DNA of 15,378 nucleotides from CAYOXD01 sp964407825 (lineage in GTDB: Bacteria; Desulfobacterota; Desulfobacteria; Desulfobacterales; JAFDDL01): the NCBI GenBank assembly GCA_964407825.1, contig CAYOXD010000077.1:1-15378 (forward strand), in the 5' to 3' direction. Position numbers and translations under genes: made by a program. Shown here piece after piece: positions 7,324 through 14,289 of this stretch (its first letter is position 1; the number at the start of each line of letters is the position of its first letter). A model generated the notes under the pieces. The model was given only the letters and a program-made list of their open reading frames with translations, was not told the DNA's origin and did not search any database.

Positions 7324-8450
7324 GGATCGGACTGGTATGCCGCCATTTTCAGGCCGCCAGGGGGGGCCTTGAACGGTATACCACCGGCCTGGCAGACGAA
7401 CTGGCCCGGCGCGGCCACGAGGTCCACGTGTTTGCCAACACCGGGGAAGCGGCCGCCCCTCTTCGGCTGCACCGCGTTCCCCTCTTCCCAATCTCGTCCC
7501 CCGGGAAGAATCTCTCCTTCGCCGTGATGGCCCCCAGAGGATTCACCGGGCTCGACCTGGATGTGGTTCAGAGCATGGAGCGCATCTGGACCCAGGATAT
7601 CTTCCGGGCCTCGGACGGCATCAACCCGGTACAGATGCGCCAGCGCTATCCCAACCCCCTGGTGCGGCGCTTCAAAGCGGCCGGCCCCAGGCGGCAGGTG
7701 CTGACCCTGCTGGAAAAGCGCATTTTCGAGAGGGGCGGCGCACGCTATGTCATCACCAACTCCAACCTGGTGAAGGGACAGATCTGCCGCTTTTACCAGA
7801 TCTCGCCCGATAGAATTCGGGTGATCTACAACAGCGTGGACCACCGGCGGTTCAATCCGCAGGTCCGGGGCCGCCTCCGGGAGCAGGTCAGGCAGCACCA
7901 CGGCGCCGGCCATGGGGATCTCCTGCTCCTGTTCGCAGGGAACAATTTTCAGCTGAAGGGACTCGATATCGTGCTGGAGGCCATGACCCGGGTGTCCTCC
8001 CGAAGAATCCGTCTCCTGGTGGCCGGAAGCGATGCCAGCATTTCCTACCGGCGATGGGCGGTTCAAAACGGCCTGGGGGACCGGGTTTTTTTCCTCGGCC
8101 ACCAGGAGGGCCTTGAAGGACTCTTTGCGGCCGCGGATCTTCTGGTGCTGCCCACCCGGTACGACCCCTTCGCCAACGTGTGCCTGGAGGCCATGGCCTG
8201 CGGCACACCGGTCATCACCACCTGTACCAACGGCGCCTCGGAAATCATCGAACACGGCCATAACGGATGGATCCTTTCCACCGGTGAGGCCGGAGAACTG
8301 GCGGCGCAGATCCAGGCGTTCATGGCCCTTCCGGACCGCTCCCTCATGGGCCGGAGGGCCACCGAGGCGAGCGCCCCCTTCACGCCGGATCGGTACATGG
8401 ATCGGCTTTTCGACCTGTACGAAAGCGTTCTGGAGGCAAAAAAAAAATGA
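7320..8450 (+). CDS. waaG: WaaG-like GT4 glycosyltransferase (LPS core)
   Basis: The 376-residue GT-B protein begins MRIGLVCRHFQAARGGLERY, with the Gly-Gly loop of GT4 enzymes. It resembles WaaG/RfaG, which adds the first outer-core hexose (glucose in E. coli) to heptose. IRVIYNSVDHRRFNP and GNNFQLKGLD mark the domain linker and the start of the C-terminal half. The donor-binding motif is DPFANVCLEAMACG: the usual first Glu of EX7E is Asp (D282), while E290 is kept. The following gene is a WaaP-family kinase, the same neighbour order as E. coli waaG-waaP, which supports the name. The gene ends in EAKKK within an A10 tract, overlapping the next ATG. Its donor sugar may differ from glucose. Confidence 0.85.
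   Translation: MRIGLVCRHFQAARGGLERYTTGLADELARRGHEVHVFANTGEAAAPLRLHRVPLFPISSPGKNLSFAVMAPRGFTGLDLDVVQSMERIWTQDIFRASDGINPVQMRQRYPNPLVRRFKAAGPRRQVLTLLEKRIFERGGARYVITNSNLVKGQICRFYQISPDRIRVIYNSVDHRRFNPQVRGRLREQVRQHHGAGHGDLLLLFAGNNFQLKGLDIVLEAMTRVSSRRIRLLVAGSDASISYRRWAVQNGLGDRVFFLGHQEGLEGLFAAADLLVLPTRYDPFANVCLEAMACGTPVITTCTNGASEIIEHGHNGWILSTGEAGELAAQIQAFMALPDRSLMGRRATEASAPFTPDRYMDRLFDLYESVLEAKKK
8432..8447 (+). promoter_or_regulatory. GGAGG plus A10 tract at waaG/waaP junction
   Basis: GGAGG (8432-8436) lies ten bases before the waaP ATG and is a good ribosome binding site. Between them is a run of ten A (8438-8447), read in waaG as three Lys codons before TGA. The layout also resembles a Shine-Dalgarno-stimulated A AAA AAA slippery site for -1 frameshifting. 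Its role as a ribosome binding site is the safer reading. Confidence 0.6.
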
Positions 8451-9361
8451 TCCCGGACACGGAGAGACTCCCCATCGAACACCGGTCCCATCTGCTCGTG
8501 AACCAGACCTACCTGCCGCTTCTCAAGTCCGCAGATCTCTTGGACTTCGACCGGTTGTATCACCATGGCGGTGAGCTGAGGAAAAAAATCCGGGAAAGAA
8601 GCGTCTACCGCTTGACCCTCGGATCCGGTGATGATGAAATTCCTTGTTACCTCAAGCGCCATGAGGCGGCCCGCCCCGCCCTTTCCGATTTGGCGGCCCA
8701 TTTCCTCTTCGGGCGCAGGATGTCGCCGGGCATGGCCGAATTCGAGAATATCCTAGAGTTCAAGCGCGCGGGAATCCCCACCGTAATACCGGTGGTGGCC
8801 GGGGAACGGCGCGTCAGCTTTTTCCGCTATGAATCCTTTCTTCTGACCCGGGATACGGCCCCCTACGAGTCCCTGGAGTCCATCATCCGGTTTCATCCCG
8901 AGAGGCTGGAAAACCCACGATTCAAACACCGGTTGATCCGCGCCATCGGCCGGCTGGCCAGAAGGATGCACGAAAGGGGCTTCAACCATCGCGATTTCAA
9001 CGCCACCCATGTGCTGGTAGGCCCGGCGGAGACTGGTGGCGGAATCTCCCTTTCCCTCTTTGACTTGCAGCGGGTCGACCGAAAGAAATGGCTGCGTCTC
9101 AAGTGGCGCATCAAGACCCTGGCCGAGCTCTTCTACACCATGGCCGATCCCGTTTTCGATGAAACGGACCGTCGCCTGCTCTTCCAGGCATACCGCGGAG
9201 CTTCCGGGCTCTCGTGGTGGGACCGCTTCCAGCTCTTCTGGATCGACCGGAAAACCGCACGAATCTGGAGGCATACCAATAAGATCATGGCGCGGAAGGC
9301 AATGGGAGCCAGAGACCCTGCCGGTGGGAACAATACCAAAAAGCCAGAGAGGTGGTGCTGA
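8447..9361 (+). CDS. waaP: LPS core kinase, WaaP/Kdo-kinase (Kdo/WaaP) family
   Basis: This 304-residue protein belongs to the eukaryotic-kinase-like LPS kinase family; E. coli WaaP phosphorylates HepI of the inner core with ATP in the cytoplasm. CYLKRHE contains the likely ATP-binding Lys (K70), and EFENILEFKRAGIPTV (from about 98) supplies the paired Glu region. RMHERGFNHRDFN carries the catalytic loop HRD (181-183, D183 as base) with N185 after it. LFDLQRV (205-210) matches the metal-binding DLHR segment of E. coli WaaP. It is somewhat longer than the E. coli protein (about 265 residues). The ATG overlaps the previous stop as ATGA. Its position directly after a WaaG-like gene supports heptose phosphorylation, though Kdo phosphorylation is the main alternative. 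Confidence 0.88.
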   Translation: MIPDTERLPIEHRSHLLVNQTYLPLLKSADLLDFDRLYHHGGELRKKIRERSVYRLTLGSGDDEIPCYLKRHEAARPALSDLAAHFLFGRRMSPGMAEFENILEFKRAGIPTVIPVVAGERRVSFFRYESFLLTRDTAPYESLESIIRFHPERLENPRFKHRLIRAIGRLARRMHERGFNHRDFNATHVLVGPAETGGGISLSLFDLQRVDRKKWLRLKWRIKTLAELFYTMADPVFDETDRRLLFQAYRGASGLSWWDRFQLFWIDRKTARIWRHTNKIMARKAMGARDPAGGNNTKKPERWC

Positions 9362-9364
9362 GGG

Positions 9365-11242
9365 ATGTGCGGCATATGCGGATACTTCTTTTCTGCCCCC
9401 CCCCCAGGGAAGCCGGGAACACTGCTCGAGCCCATGATCGACGCCCTGGCTCACAGGGGACCGGACGGACGCGGTCTTCATGTAGCGGAAGGAGCGGGCT
9501 TGGGCCACGCGCGGCTTTCCATCATCGATTTGGAAACAGGCGGCCAGCCCCTCTTCAACGAGGACCGCTCTGTGGCCGTGGTTTGCAACGGCGAGATCTA
9601 CAACTATAGCGAGCTGCAGAAAGGTCTTCGGCAGACCGGGCACCAATTCAGCACCCGGAGCGATTGCGAGGTCATCGCGCACCTGTGGGAGGAGCACGGA
9701 ACCGGCTGCCTGGAGAAGCTCCGTGGGATGTTCGCCTTCGCTCTGGTGGATTTCCGGAAGCGATGCTTTTTCGGTGCCAGGGACCGTTTCGGTCAGAAGC
9801 CCTTTTTCTATCATCTGAAGGGAGATGACCTGTCCTTTGCATCGGAGATAAAGGCCCTCCTCAGCCTCCCAGGAGTGGAAAGGCGGCTGAATTTCCGGGC
9901 CCTAGACCAGTTTCTCTTCTATCGCTATGTCCCCCATCCCAACACCCTGTTCGAGGGCATCCACCAGCTGCCACCGGGCCATTTCATACTTAGGGACGGG
10001 CATGGCGTCACTGTCCAGCGCTACTGGACCCCTCCCCTTTCCCTCCCTCCAACGTCTGGGGCCGATGAAAAGGAACAGCTTTCACGGTTAAAGGAAAATA
10101 TCGAGGACGCCGTCTCCTGCCATATGGTTAGCGATGTCCCCATCGGCATTTTTCTCTCCGGAGGCATCGACTCCAGCCTCGTTTCGGCTATCGCGCGCGC
10201 CCAAGCGGGGCAGCGGCTAAAGAGCTTCAGCATCGGCTTTCCCGGTCACCGGTACGACGAGTCGGCCTACGCGACCGCGGTCAGCCAGGCCATCGGCACC
10301 GAGCACCATGCCTTTGATTTCGATCCCTCCCTCGTGAAGGGACGCATTGAGGAGCTCATCCGGCACTTCGACCAGCCCCTGGCCGATCCGGCCGCCCTGC
10401 CCCTATCCTTTCTGAGTCAAAAGGCAGCCGGGCACGTCAAGGTGGTGCTGACCGGCGACGGTGGGGACGAGCTCTTCGCGGGATACGAGAAGTATCTGTC
10501 TTCCCGGCGGCACAGCCGGCTCGTAAAGGCAGTGGACCGGTTCGCACCGAGGCTTTTATCTGTTCAAGCGCTGGCCGCCGTACACCGGGACCCCATACAG
10601 CTTCGGCGGCTTCGTGCCAGAACCGCGCTCAAATTCCTGCCCTCCCGCCAGGGGGTCTATTCAAAGAGCGCCTGGGAGGGCTGGCACCGCGACCGGCTCT
10701 ACAACGAGGAAACCAAGGCCAAAATCGGATCGGGCTTTATGCCCGTGCCGGCGGAACCGATCCCAGCCACATCGGTTCTAAGGGCCATGCTCCTCGTTGA
10801 CCAGCAGGCCTATCTGCCAGACGACCTGCTGCTCAAAACGGACTATACGACCATGGCCTACGGCCTGGAGTCCCGGGCCCCGCTTCTGGACCATCTCCTG
10901 GCCGAGGCGGCTGCAGGCCTGCCTGAAACCCTTCTGGTCCGGGGCCACGAAACCAAAGTGGCCCTTCGGAAAATCGCCGAAGCCATGGGACTGCCGGCCG
11001 ATATCACCCAACGGCCGAAGAGGGGCTTTTCCGTACCGCTCAAACGCTGGTTTCGCTCGGAACTGAAGCCTCTGGTGTACGACGCCCTGATGGAGCACAC
11101 AACAACCGTTCCGCTTTACTTCAACCGGGATGCGGTTCGGAACCTCCTGGATTCACACGTTTCCGGGCGCCGCAACCATACTCAGAAAATATATACCCTA
11201 CTGGTCTTTGAGCTGTGGCATCGGCAGTATATGGGAGGATGA
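9365..11242 (+). CDS. asnB: AsnB-type glutamine-dependent amidotransferase (asparagine synthase family)
   Basis: The 625-residue product has both domains of class II amidotransferase asparagine synthases. The N-terminal glutaminase starts MCGICGYF, where Cys2 becomes the nucleophile after Met removal, and has HRGPDG, NGEIYNY and ARDRFGQKPF. The synthase domain has the PP-loop SGGIDSS (265-271), TGDGGDELFAGYEKY and YGLESRAPLLDH. By sequence it could make asparagine from aspartate and glutamine. In polysaccharide clusters, however, homologues amidate sugar carboxylates (WbpS in Pseudomonas aeruginosa O-antigen is an example), and four bases after an LPS kinase that role is attractive here. Codons 11-14 contain a C10 tract (9396-9405), a possible slippage site. 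The frame is intact in this sequence. Confidence 0.88.
   Translation: MCGICGYFFSAPPPGKPGTLLEPMIDALAHRGPDGRGLHVAEGAGLGHARLSIIDLETGGQPLFNEDRSVAVVCNGEIYNYSELQKGLRQTGHQFSTRSDCEVIAHLWEEHGTGCLEKLRGMFAFALVDFRKRCFFGARDRFGQKPFFYHLKGDDLSFASEIKALLSLPGVERRLNFRALDQFLFYRYVPHPNTLFEGIHQLPPGHFILRDGHGVTVQRYWTPPLSLPPTSGADEKEQLSRLKENIEDAVSCHMVSDVPIGIFLSGGIDSSLVSAIARAQAGQRLKSFSIGFPGHRYDESAYATAVSQAIGTEHHAFDFDPSLVKGRIEELIRHFDQPLADPAALPLSFLSQKAAGHVKVVLTGDGGDELFAGYEKYLSSRRHSRLVKAVDRFAPRLLSVQALAAVHRDPIQLRRLRARTALKFLPSRQGVYSKSAWEGWHRDRLYNEETKAKIGSGFMPVPAEPIPATSVLRAMLLVDQQAYLPDDLLLKTDYTTMAYGLESRAPLLDHLLAEAAAGLPETLLVRGHETKVALRKIAEAMGLPADITQRPKRGFSVPLKRWFRSELKPLVYDALMEHTTTVPLYFNRDAVRNLLDSHVSGRRNHTQKIYTLLVFELWHRQYMGG
9396..9405 (+). 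repeat. C10 homopolymer inside asnB
   Basis: Ten consecutive C encode Ala-Pro-Pro-Pro near residue 11-14 of the AsnB-like protein. Tracts of this length in surface-polysaccharide genes can vary by slippage; here the reading frame is open. Sequencing error in a homopolymer is the alternative. Confidence 0.7.
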
Positions 11243-11253
11243 GGAAAGAGGCC

Positions 11254-11919
11254 ATGTATACCTTTGGATCCAAGGATCAACAGACTTTTTGGGAAAAAAA
11301 TCGGGCCTCCTACCACGGGTCCTCCAGCGCACCGATGCTCATCTTTCTCACAGCCCCCTTTATTGGGCCCCAGGTACTGGATGCAGGCGCCGGCGACGGC
11401 TCCCTGTTGCGGGAGCTGCGAAGGAGATTTCCCGGCATCCAGACGGTCGGTGTGGACATCGCACCGAAACATCCAGATATTCTTACAAACGACCTCAAGG
11501 CGCTCTCCTTCAAGGGCGGGTGTTTCGACACAGTTTTCTGCTCGGAGGTCATTGAGCATCTCGGCAAGCAGGACACTCTCAAGGTGCTGCGGGAACTCAA
11601 ACGCGTCCTCAAACCTTCCGGCTCCCTCATCTTGACCGTTCCCTTCGAGGAGTCATTGCGCGAACAGGAAGTGTGCTGCCCGAGCTGCGGGCAAACCTTT
11701 CATCGATGGGGGCATCAGCAATCGTTCACCGTTCGGGATTTTGAGGCCTTGGCCCAATCGTCCGGACTGGCCCCGTTGCGGATCTTCCCCGTCAAGTACA
11801 GCCGGGTCAGGCGGTTCCGGTTTCTCGGCAGGGCGTTTTTCTGGAGCCGGTGGTGGGCGCAGCGCATTCGGCGGGCAGGGGGAAAACGAAACCTGGTGAT
11901 GGTGGCCGTGAAACGGTGA
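11254..11919 (+). CDS. Class I SAM-dependent methyltransferase
   Basis: The product (221 residues from ATG 11254) has motif I VLDAGAGDGSLLREL near residue 32, the acidic VGVDIAP end of strand 2, and FCSEVIEHL plus LKPSGSLILTVPF, all of the Methyltransf_11/23 type. A CCPSCGQTFHRWGHQQSF segment with CxxC and two His follows and may bind zinc. Such proteins occur in surface-polysaccharide clusters, where they methylate sugars, so an LPS core sugar is the likely target; I infer this from context only. I prefer ATG 11254 with GAGG nine bases ahead. ATG 11239 (ATGA overlap with the asnB stop) is possible, with the frame open to a GTG at 11215. The C-terminus is strongly basic. The next glycosyltransferase frame overlaps its end. 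Confidence 0.78.
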   Translation: MYTFGSKDQQTFWEKNRASYHGSSSAPMLIFLTAPFIGPQVLDAGAGDGSLLRELRRRFPGIQTVGVDIAPKHPDILTNDLKALSFKGGCFDTVFCSEVIEHLGKQDTLKVLRELKRVLKPSGSLILTVPFEESLREQEVCCPSCGQTFHRWGHQQSFTVRDFEALAQSSGLAPLRIFPVKYSRVRRFRFLGRAFFWSRWWAQRIRRAGGKRNLVMVAVKR

Positions 11920-11925
11920 GGGGAC

Positions 11926-11932
11926 GGGGAGA
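11926..11932 (+). promoter_or_regulatory. Ribosome binding site deciding a TTG start
   Basis: GGGGAGA ends ten bases before TTG 11943, where the translated sequence becomes a standard GT4 N-terminus. It supports TTG over the GTG at 11916 that overlaps the preceding stop codon. Confidence 0.45.
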
Positions 11933-11942
11933 TGATCGGGCT

Positions 11943-13070
11943 TTGAGGATTTGTTTTTTTACGGACACCTTTTTCCCGGCCGTGGGCGGCGCTGAGATGG
12001 TACTGGACCATCTGGCCCGGCACCTGTCGGCGATGGGCCATCAGGTGCACATCCTTGCGCCGCGGAGTCGGCGGCGCGGAAACGCCCGTGATCCGGATTA
12101 TCCCGTTCACCGGTATGGCGAGCCGTCCTCCAAGCGCTTCCTGGTCCGTCAGCTCCTGGTGCCATTGGCGTGGACCTACCTGCGCCATCGGTTCGACGTT
12201 CTGCACTGCCATGCGGCGTTTCCGCAGGCCTATGTGGGCGCCACTTTCAAGCGCTGGTTTCAAGTGCCCATGGTAGTCCGCCCCCATGGATCCGATATCG
12301 TCCCGGGCGGCAGAATGCGTAAGACCCCGCGGGCCGAAACCCGATTGAAGCGGGGACTCTCGGCGGCGGATGCCGTCATCGCCCAGGGACGGTACATGAA
12401 GGAGATTATCGAGGAGCTGGGTGTCGTCGCCCCCGAGGCCATCCACACCATCCACAACGGAACCGATGTGAAACGCTTCTCCCGGTCCTCGGCCCCCTAC
12501 CCCCACCGTTGCCCCTATATTCTGGCTGTCGGCAGCCTGATCCAAAGGAAGGGTTTCGACATCCTGATAAGGGCATTCAAGGGCATCGCCTCCCGAAACA
12601 TCGATTTGCTCATCGCCGGCATCGGCCGGGAGGAAGACAATCTCAAGGCCCTCTGCCAACAGCTCGGGCTGGTCCACCGCGTCCGGTTCCTTGGCATGAT
12701 CCGGGGGGAGGAAAAGGCAAGACTCTATCGCTCGGCGCAGTTCCTGGTGTGCTCCTCCTGGAAGGAGCCCTTCTCCAACGTCATCCTCGAGGCCCTGGCC
12801 TCGGGCCTGCCGGTGGCGGCCTCGGCCGTGGACGGAAATCTGGAGCTCATCGTCGATGGAGAAAACGGACGTCTTTTCCCGGCCGGTGATGCCAACCGCC
12901 TCTCGGACATCCTGGAGGAGCTGACTTCAAACCACCAGCTCAGGAAAACCCTTGGGCAGGGCGCGGCCGAATCCGCACGACGCTTCGACTGGCCCCTGAT
13001 CGCCGCGGAGTACCTGGCCCTGTACCAGAAGGTGGCGGCGGCCTCCGGGAGAATCGTTTCTTCCCTTTGA
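11943..13070 (+). CDS. GT4-family glycosyltransferase (LPS core)
   Basis: This GT-B enzyme (375 residues from TTG 11943) begins MRICFFTDTFFPAVGGAEMVLDHLARHL, a textbook GT4 opening with the Gly-Gly acceptor loop. PHGSDIVPGGRMRKTP and HTIHNGTDVKRF follow, then GSLIQRKGFDILIRA at the start of the donor half. The EX7E motif is intact (E275 and E283) in WKEPFSNVILEALASG. The frame is open upstream to 11850 inside the methyltransferase gene, but those residues are Gly/Arg-rich and non-conserved. GTG 11916, sharing GTGA with the previous stop, is the main alternative start. The overall type suits hexose or N-acetylhexosamine transfer in core or exopolysaccharide synthesis. It ends the forward run; an unusual hexamer array starts directly after its TGA. 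Confidence 0.87.
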   Translation: MRICFFTDTFFPAVGGAEMVLDHLARHLSAMGHQVHILAPRSRRRGNARDPDYPVHRYGEPSSKRFLVRQLLVPLAWTYLRHRFDVLHCHAAFPQAYVGATFKRWFQVPMVVRPHGSDIVPGGRMRKTPRAETRLKRGLSAADAVIAQGRYMKEIIEELGVVAPEAIHTIHNGTDVKRFSRSSAPYPHRCPYILAVGSLIQRKGFDILIRAFKGIASRNIDLLIAGIGREEDNLKALCQQLGLVHRVRFLGMIRGEEKARLYRSAQFLVCSSWKEPFSNVILEALASGLPVAASAVDGNLELIVDGENGRLFPAGDANRLSDILEELTSNHQLRKTLGQGAAESARRFDWPLIAAEYLALYQKVAAASGRIVSSL

Positions 13071-13136
13071 GTCTTTGCCCCTGCCCTTATCGTTGTCGTT
13101 GTCGTAGTCGTAATCGCAGCCCTTGCCGTAATCGAA
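13071..13136 (+). repeat. Degenerate hexanucleotide array, left arm
   Basis: Immediately after the GT4 stop, period-6 units run GTCTTT, GCCCCT, GCCCTT, ATCGTT, GTCGTT, GTCGTA, GTCGTA, ATCGCA, GCCCTT, GCCGTA, ATCGAA. Position 3 is always C and position 2 is always T or C. The core 13098-13116 matches the opposite arm (reverse complement of 13218-13236) at 16 of 19 bases, and all three differences are A/G transitions. On the minus strand it translates as an Asp-rich dipeptide repeat, which I regard as an accident of the period. Confidence 0.75.
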
Positions 13137-13239
13137 TACCAAATACCACCCGATAACACAGGCAGCTTACCTGCTTTCGACACCCACAGGGCCAGGCGAA
13201 AATGCTTCAGCTTGTTTCGACTATGATTACGACAACGAT
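13089..13239. other. Inverted-repeat element between convergent operons (possible bidirectional terminator)
   Basis: The 11-base sequence at 13089-13099 (ATCGTTGTCGT) recurs exactly as its reverse complement at 13229-13239. Near the midpoint AGGCAG (13160-13165) can pair with CTGCTT (13171-13176) around a 5-base loop, including one G-U pair. Both facing operons would transcribe the element from their 3' ends. There is no U-tract of the intrinsic-terminator type, so a terminator role is inference. I see no gene in 13071-13239. Confidence 0.5.
13216..13239 (-). repeat. Degenerate hexanucleotide array, right arm
   Basis: Read on the minus strand right after the heptosyltransferase TAA, the units are ATCGTT, GTCGTA, ATCATA, GTCGAA. 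They are the same hexamer style as the left arm, and each arm has the same orientation relative to its own upstream gene. Confidence 0.68.
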
Positions 13240-14289
13240 TTAGGCCAGTGACAGCGCAACGGCCTCCAAAACCCTCTCCACCGTAATCTCGGTCATGCAC
13301 CGCTGGTCCCCATTCTCGCAATGCCGCTTGAAACAGGGCGCGCAGGCCGGCGCCGTTCGGATGACATGGTGTTTGTCGCCGAAGGGCCCGGTCCGCCAGG
13401 GGGCCGTGGGACCGAAGAGGGCCACCACCGGCGTATCAACCGCCGCAGCCAGGTGCATGGGGCCCGTATCCGTCGATACCACACAGGCGGCCTTCCGATA
13501 GAGGGCCGCCAGCATGGGAAGACTCGTTCTGCCCGAAAGATCGAGGGCCGAAGTCTCCATCAGGGAAAGAATTTGTTGAATGACTGGCGCATCGGCCTTT
13601 CCTCCCGTGAACACCACGGCGCAGCCGAGCTCGACCGCCATCCGATCGGCCAGCGCCGCAAACCGCTCGTTCACCCACAGCTTGGTCTCCCAGAGGGCCA
13701 CGGGGTTGATGGCCACAAGGGGCCGCGCCCGCTCTGCCCCGCCATCCGAGAGGAGGGCATCGACCCGGCTTTCATCCTCCGAGGAAATGGGCACATCGTA
13801 CACCACCTCCCTGGAATGGACATCGATGGCCTCGCAGAGGATCAGCTGGCGGGTGAGGGCATGAACCTCCATGTCCACGGGAGGGATTCGCTCGTTCAGG
13901 ACGAGGTGGCTGTGCTCCGCGTGCTGCATGCCCCTGTCAAAACCGATCTTGCGCCTTGCCTTGGCCAGAAGCACCAGAACAGCGCTCTTTAAAAGTGCAT
14001 GAAAATCAATGACCACATCATAGCGGGTGTCCCGCAGCTCCCGGATAAAGACGCTCATCTCCCGAAGGGCCTGCCGACGGCCCGGGCCCTTGAGCCGCCG
14101 CACCCATTCCTTTCGCCTGGAGACGATAACCCGGTCCAGGGCCCGGTGGTTTTGCACCAGGGCCGCGGCGGCCGATTCCACCACCCAGGTAATGTGGGCG
14201 TCGGGGTAACGTTTCCGGATGGCGTTCAGGGCCGGAAGGGTATGGATCACGTCCCCGATGGCGCTGAGCTTGACGATGAGGATCTTCAA
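13240..14289 (-). CDS. waaC: LPS heptosyltransferase, WaaC-like (GT9)
   Basis: The 349-residue GT9 protein begins MKILIVKLSAIGDVIHTLPAL, the WaaC-type opening; WaaC (heptosyltransferase I) adds the first L-glycero-D-manno-heptose from its ADP-sugar onto Kdo. RYDVVIDFHALLKSAV and KIGFDRG follow, as in WaaC. In the C-terminal half, VSTDTGPMHLAAAVDTPVVALFGPT is the donor-binding signature. A Cys-rich tail (CAPCFKRHCENGDQRC) resembles that of the upstream WaaF-like protein and is seen in many GT9 proteins of anaerobes, from memory. The ATG shares ATGA with the stop of the upstream heptosyltransferase. Assignment to HepI rather than another GT9 activity rests on the N-terminal resemblance and its waaF-like partner. 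Confidence 0.86.
   Translation of the reverse strand: MKILIVKLSAIGDVIHTLPALNAIRKRYPDAHITWVVESAAAALVQNHRALDRVIVSRRKEWVRRLKGPGRRQALREMSVFIRELRDTRYDVVIDFHALLKSAVLVLLAKARRKIGFDRGMQHAEHSHLVLNERIPPVDMEVHALTRQLILCEAIDVHSREVVYDVPISSEDESRVDALLSDGGAERARPLVAINPVALWETKLWVNERFAALADRMAVELGCAVVFTGGKADAPVIQQILSLMETSALDLSGRTSLPMLAALYRKAACVVSTDTGPMHLAAAVDTPVVALFGPTAPWRTGPFGDKHHVIRTAPACAPCFKRHCENGDQRCMTEITVERVLEAVALSLA

Noticed and set aside
7176..8261. Long minus-strand open frame opposite the PMT-type and WaaG-like genes
   Set aside because: It is antisense to well-supported conserved proteins, and its Gly/His/Gln-rich translation matches no fold; GC-rich codon bias produces such frames.
8753..9814. Long minus-strand open frame spanning waaP and the asnB start
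   Set aside because: It crosses two convincingly assigned genes on the other strand and has no recognisable motif.
11715..12677. Long minus-strand open frame opposite the methyltransferase and last GT4
   Set aside because: It is a shadow of conserved coding sequence, with low-complexity composition and no family motif.
12927..13142. Minus-strand frame with an Asp-rich dipeptide repeat (DYDYDNDNDKG)
   Set aside because: It is the hexamer array read in a coding phase, overlaps the end of the GT4 gene antisense, and shows no ribosome binding site or other domain.
13160..13176. Simple intrinsic terminator at the central hairpin
   Set aside because: The stem is only six pairs with one wobble and no T-run follows on either strand; it may be part of the larger element but does not stand alone.
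13071..13239. CRISPR array
   Set aside because: Units are six bases and contiguous, with no 23-50 base repeats or unique spacers, and no cas genes are nearby.
13321..13992. Plus-strand open frame opposite the waaC-like gene
   Set aside because: It is antisense to a GT9 gene with intact signatures, and its translation is Arg/Gly/His-rich without a domain.
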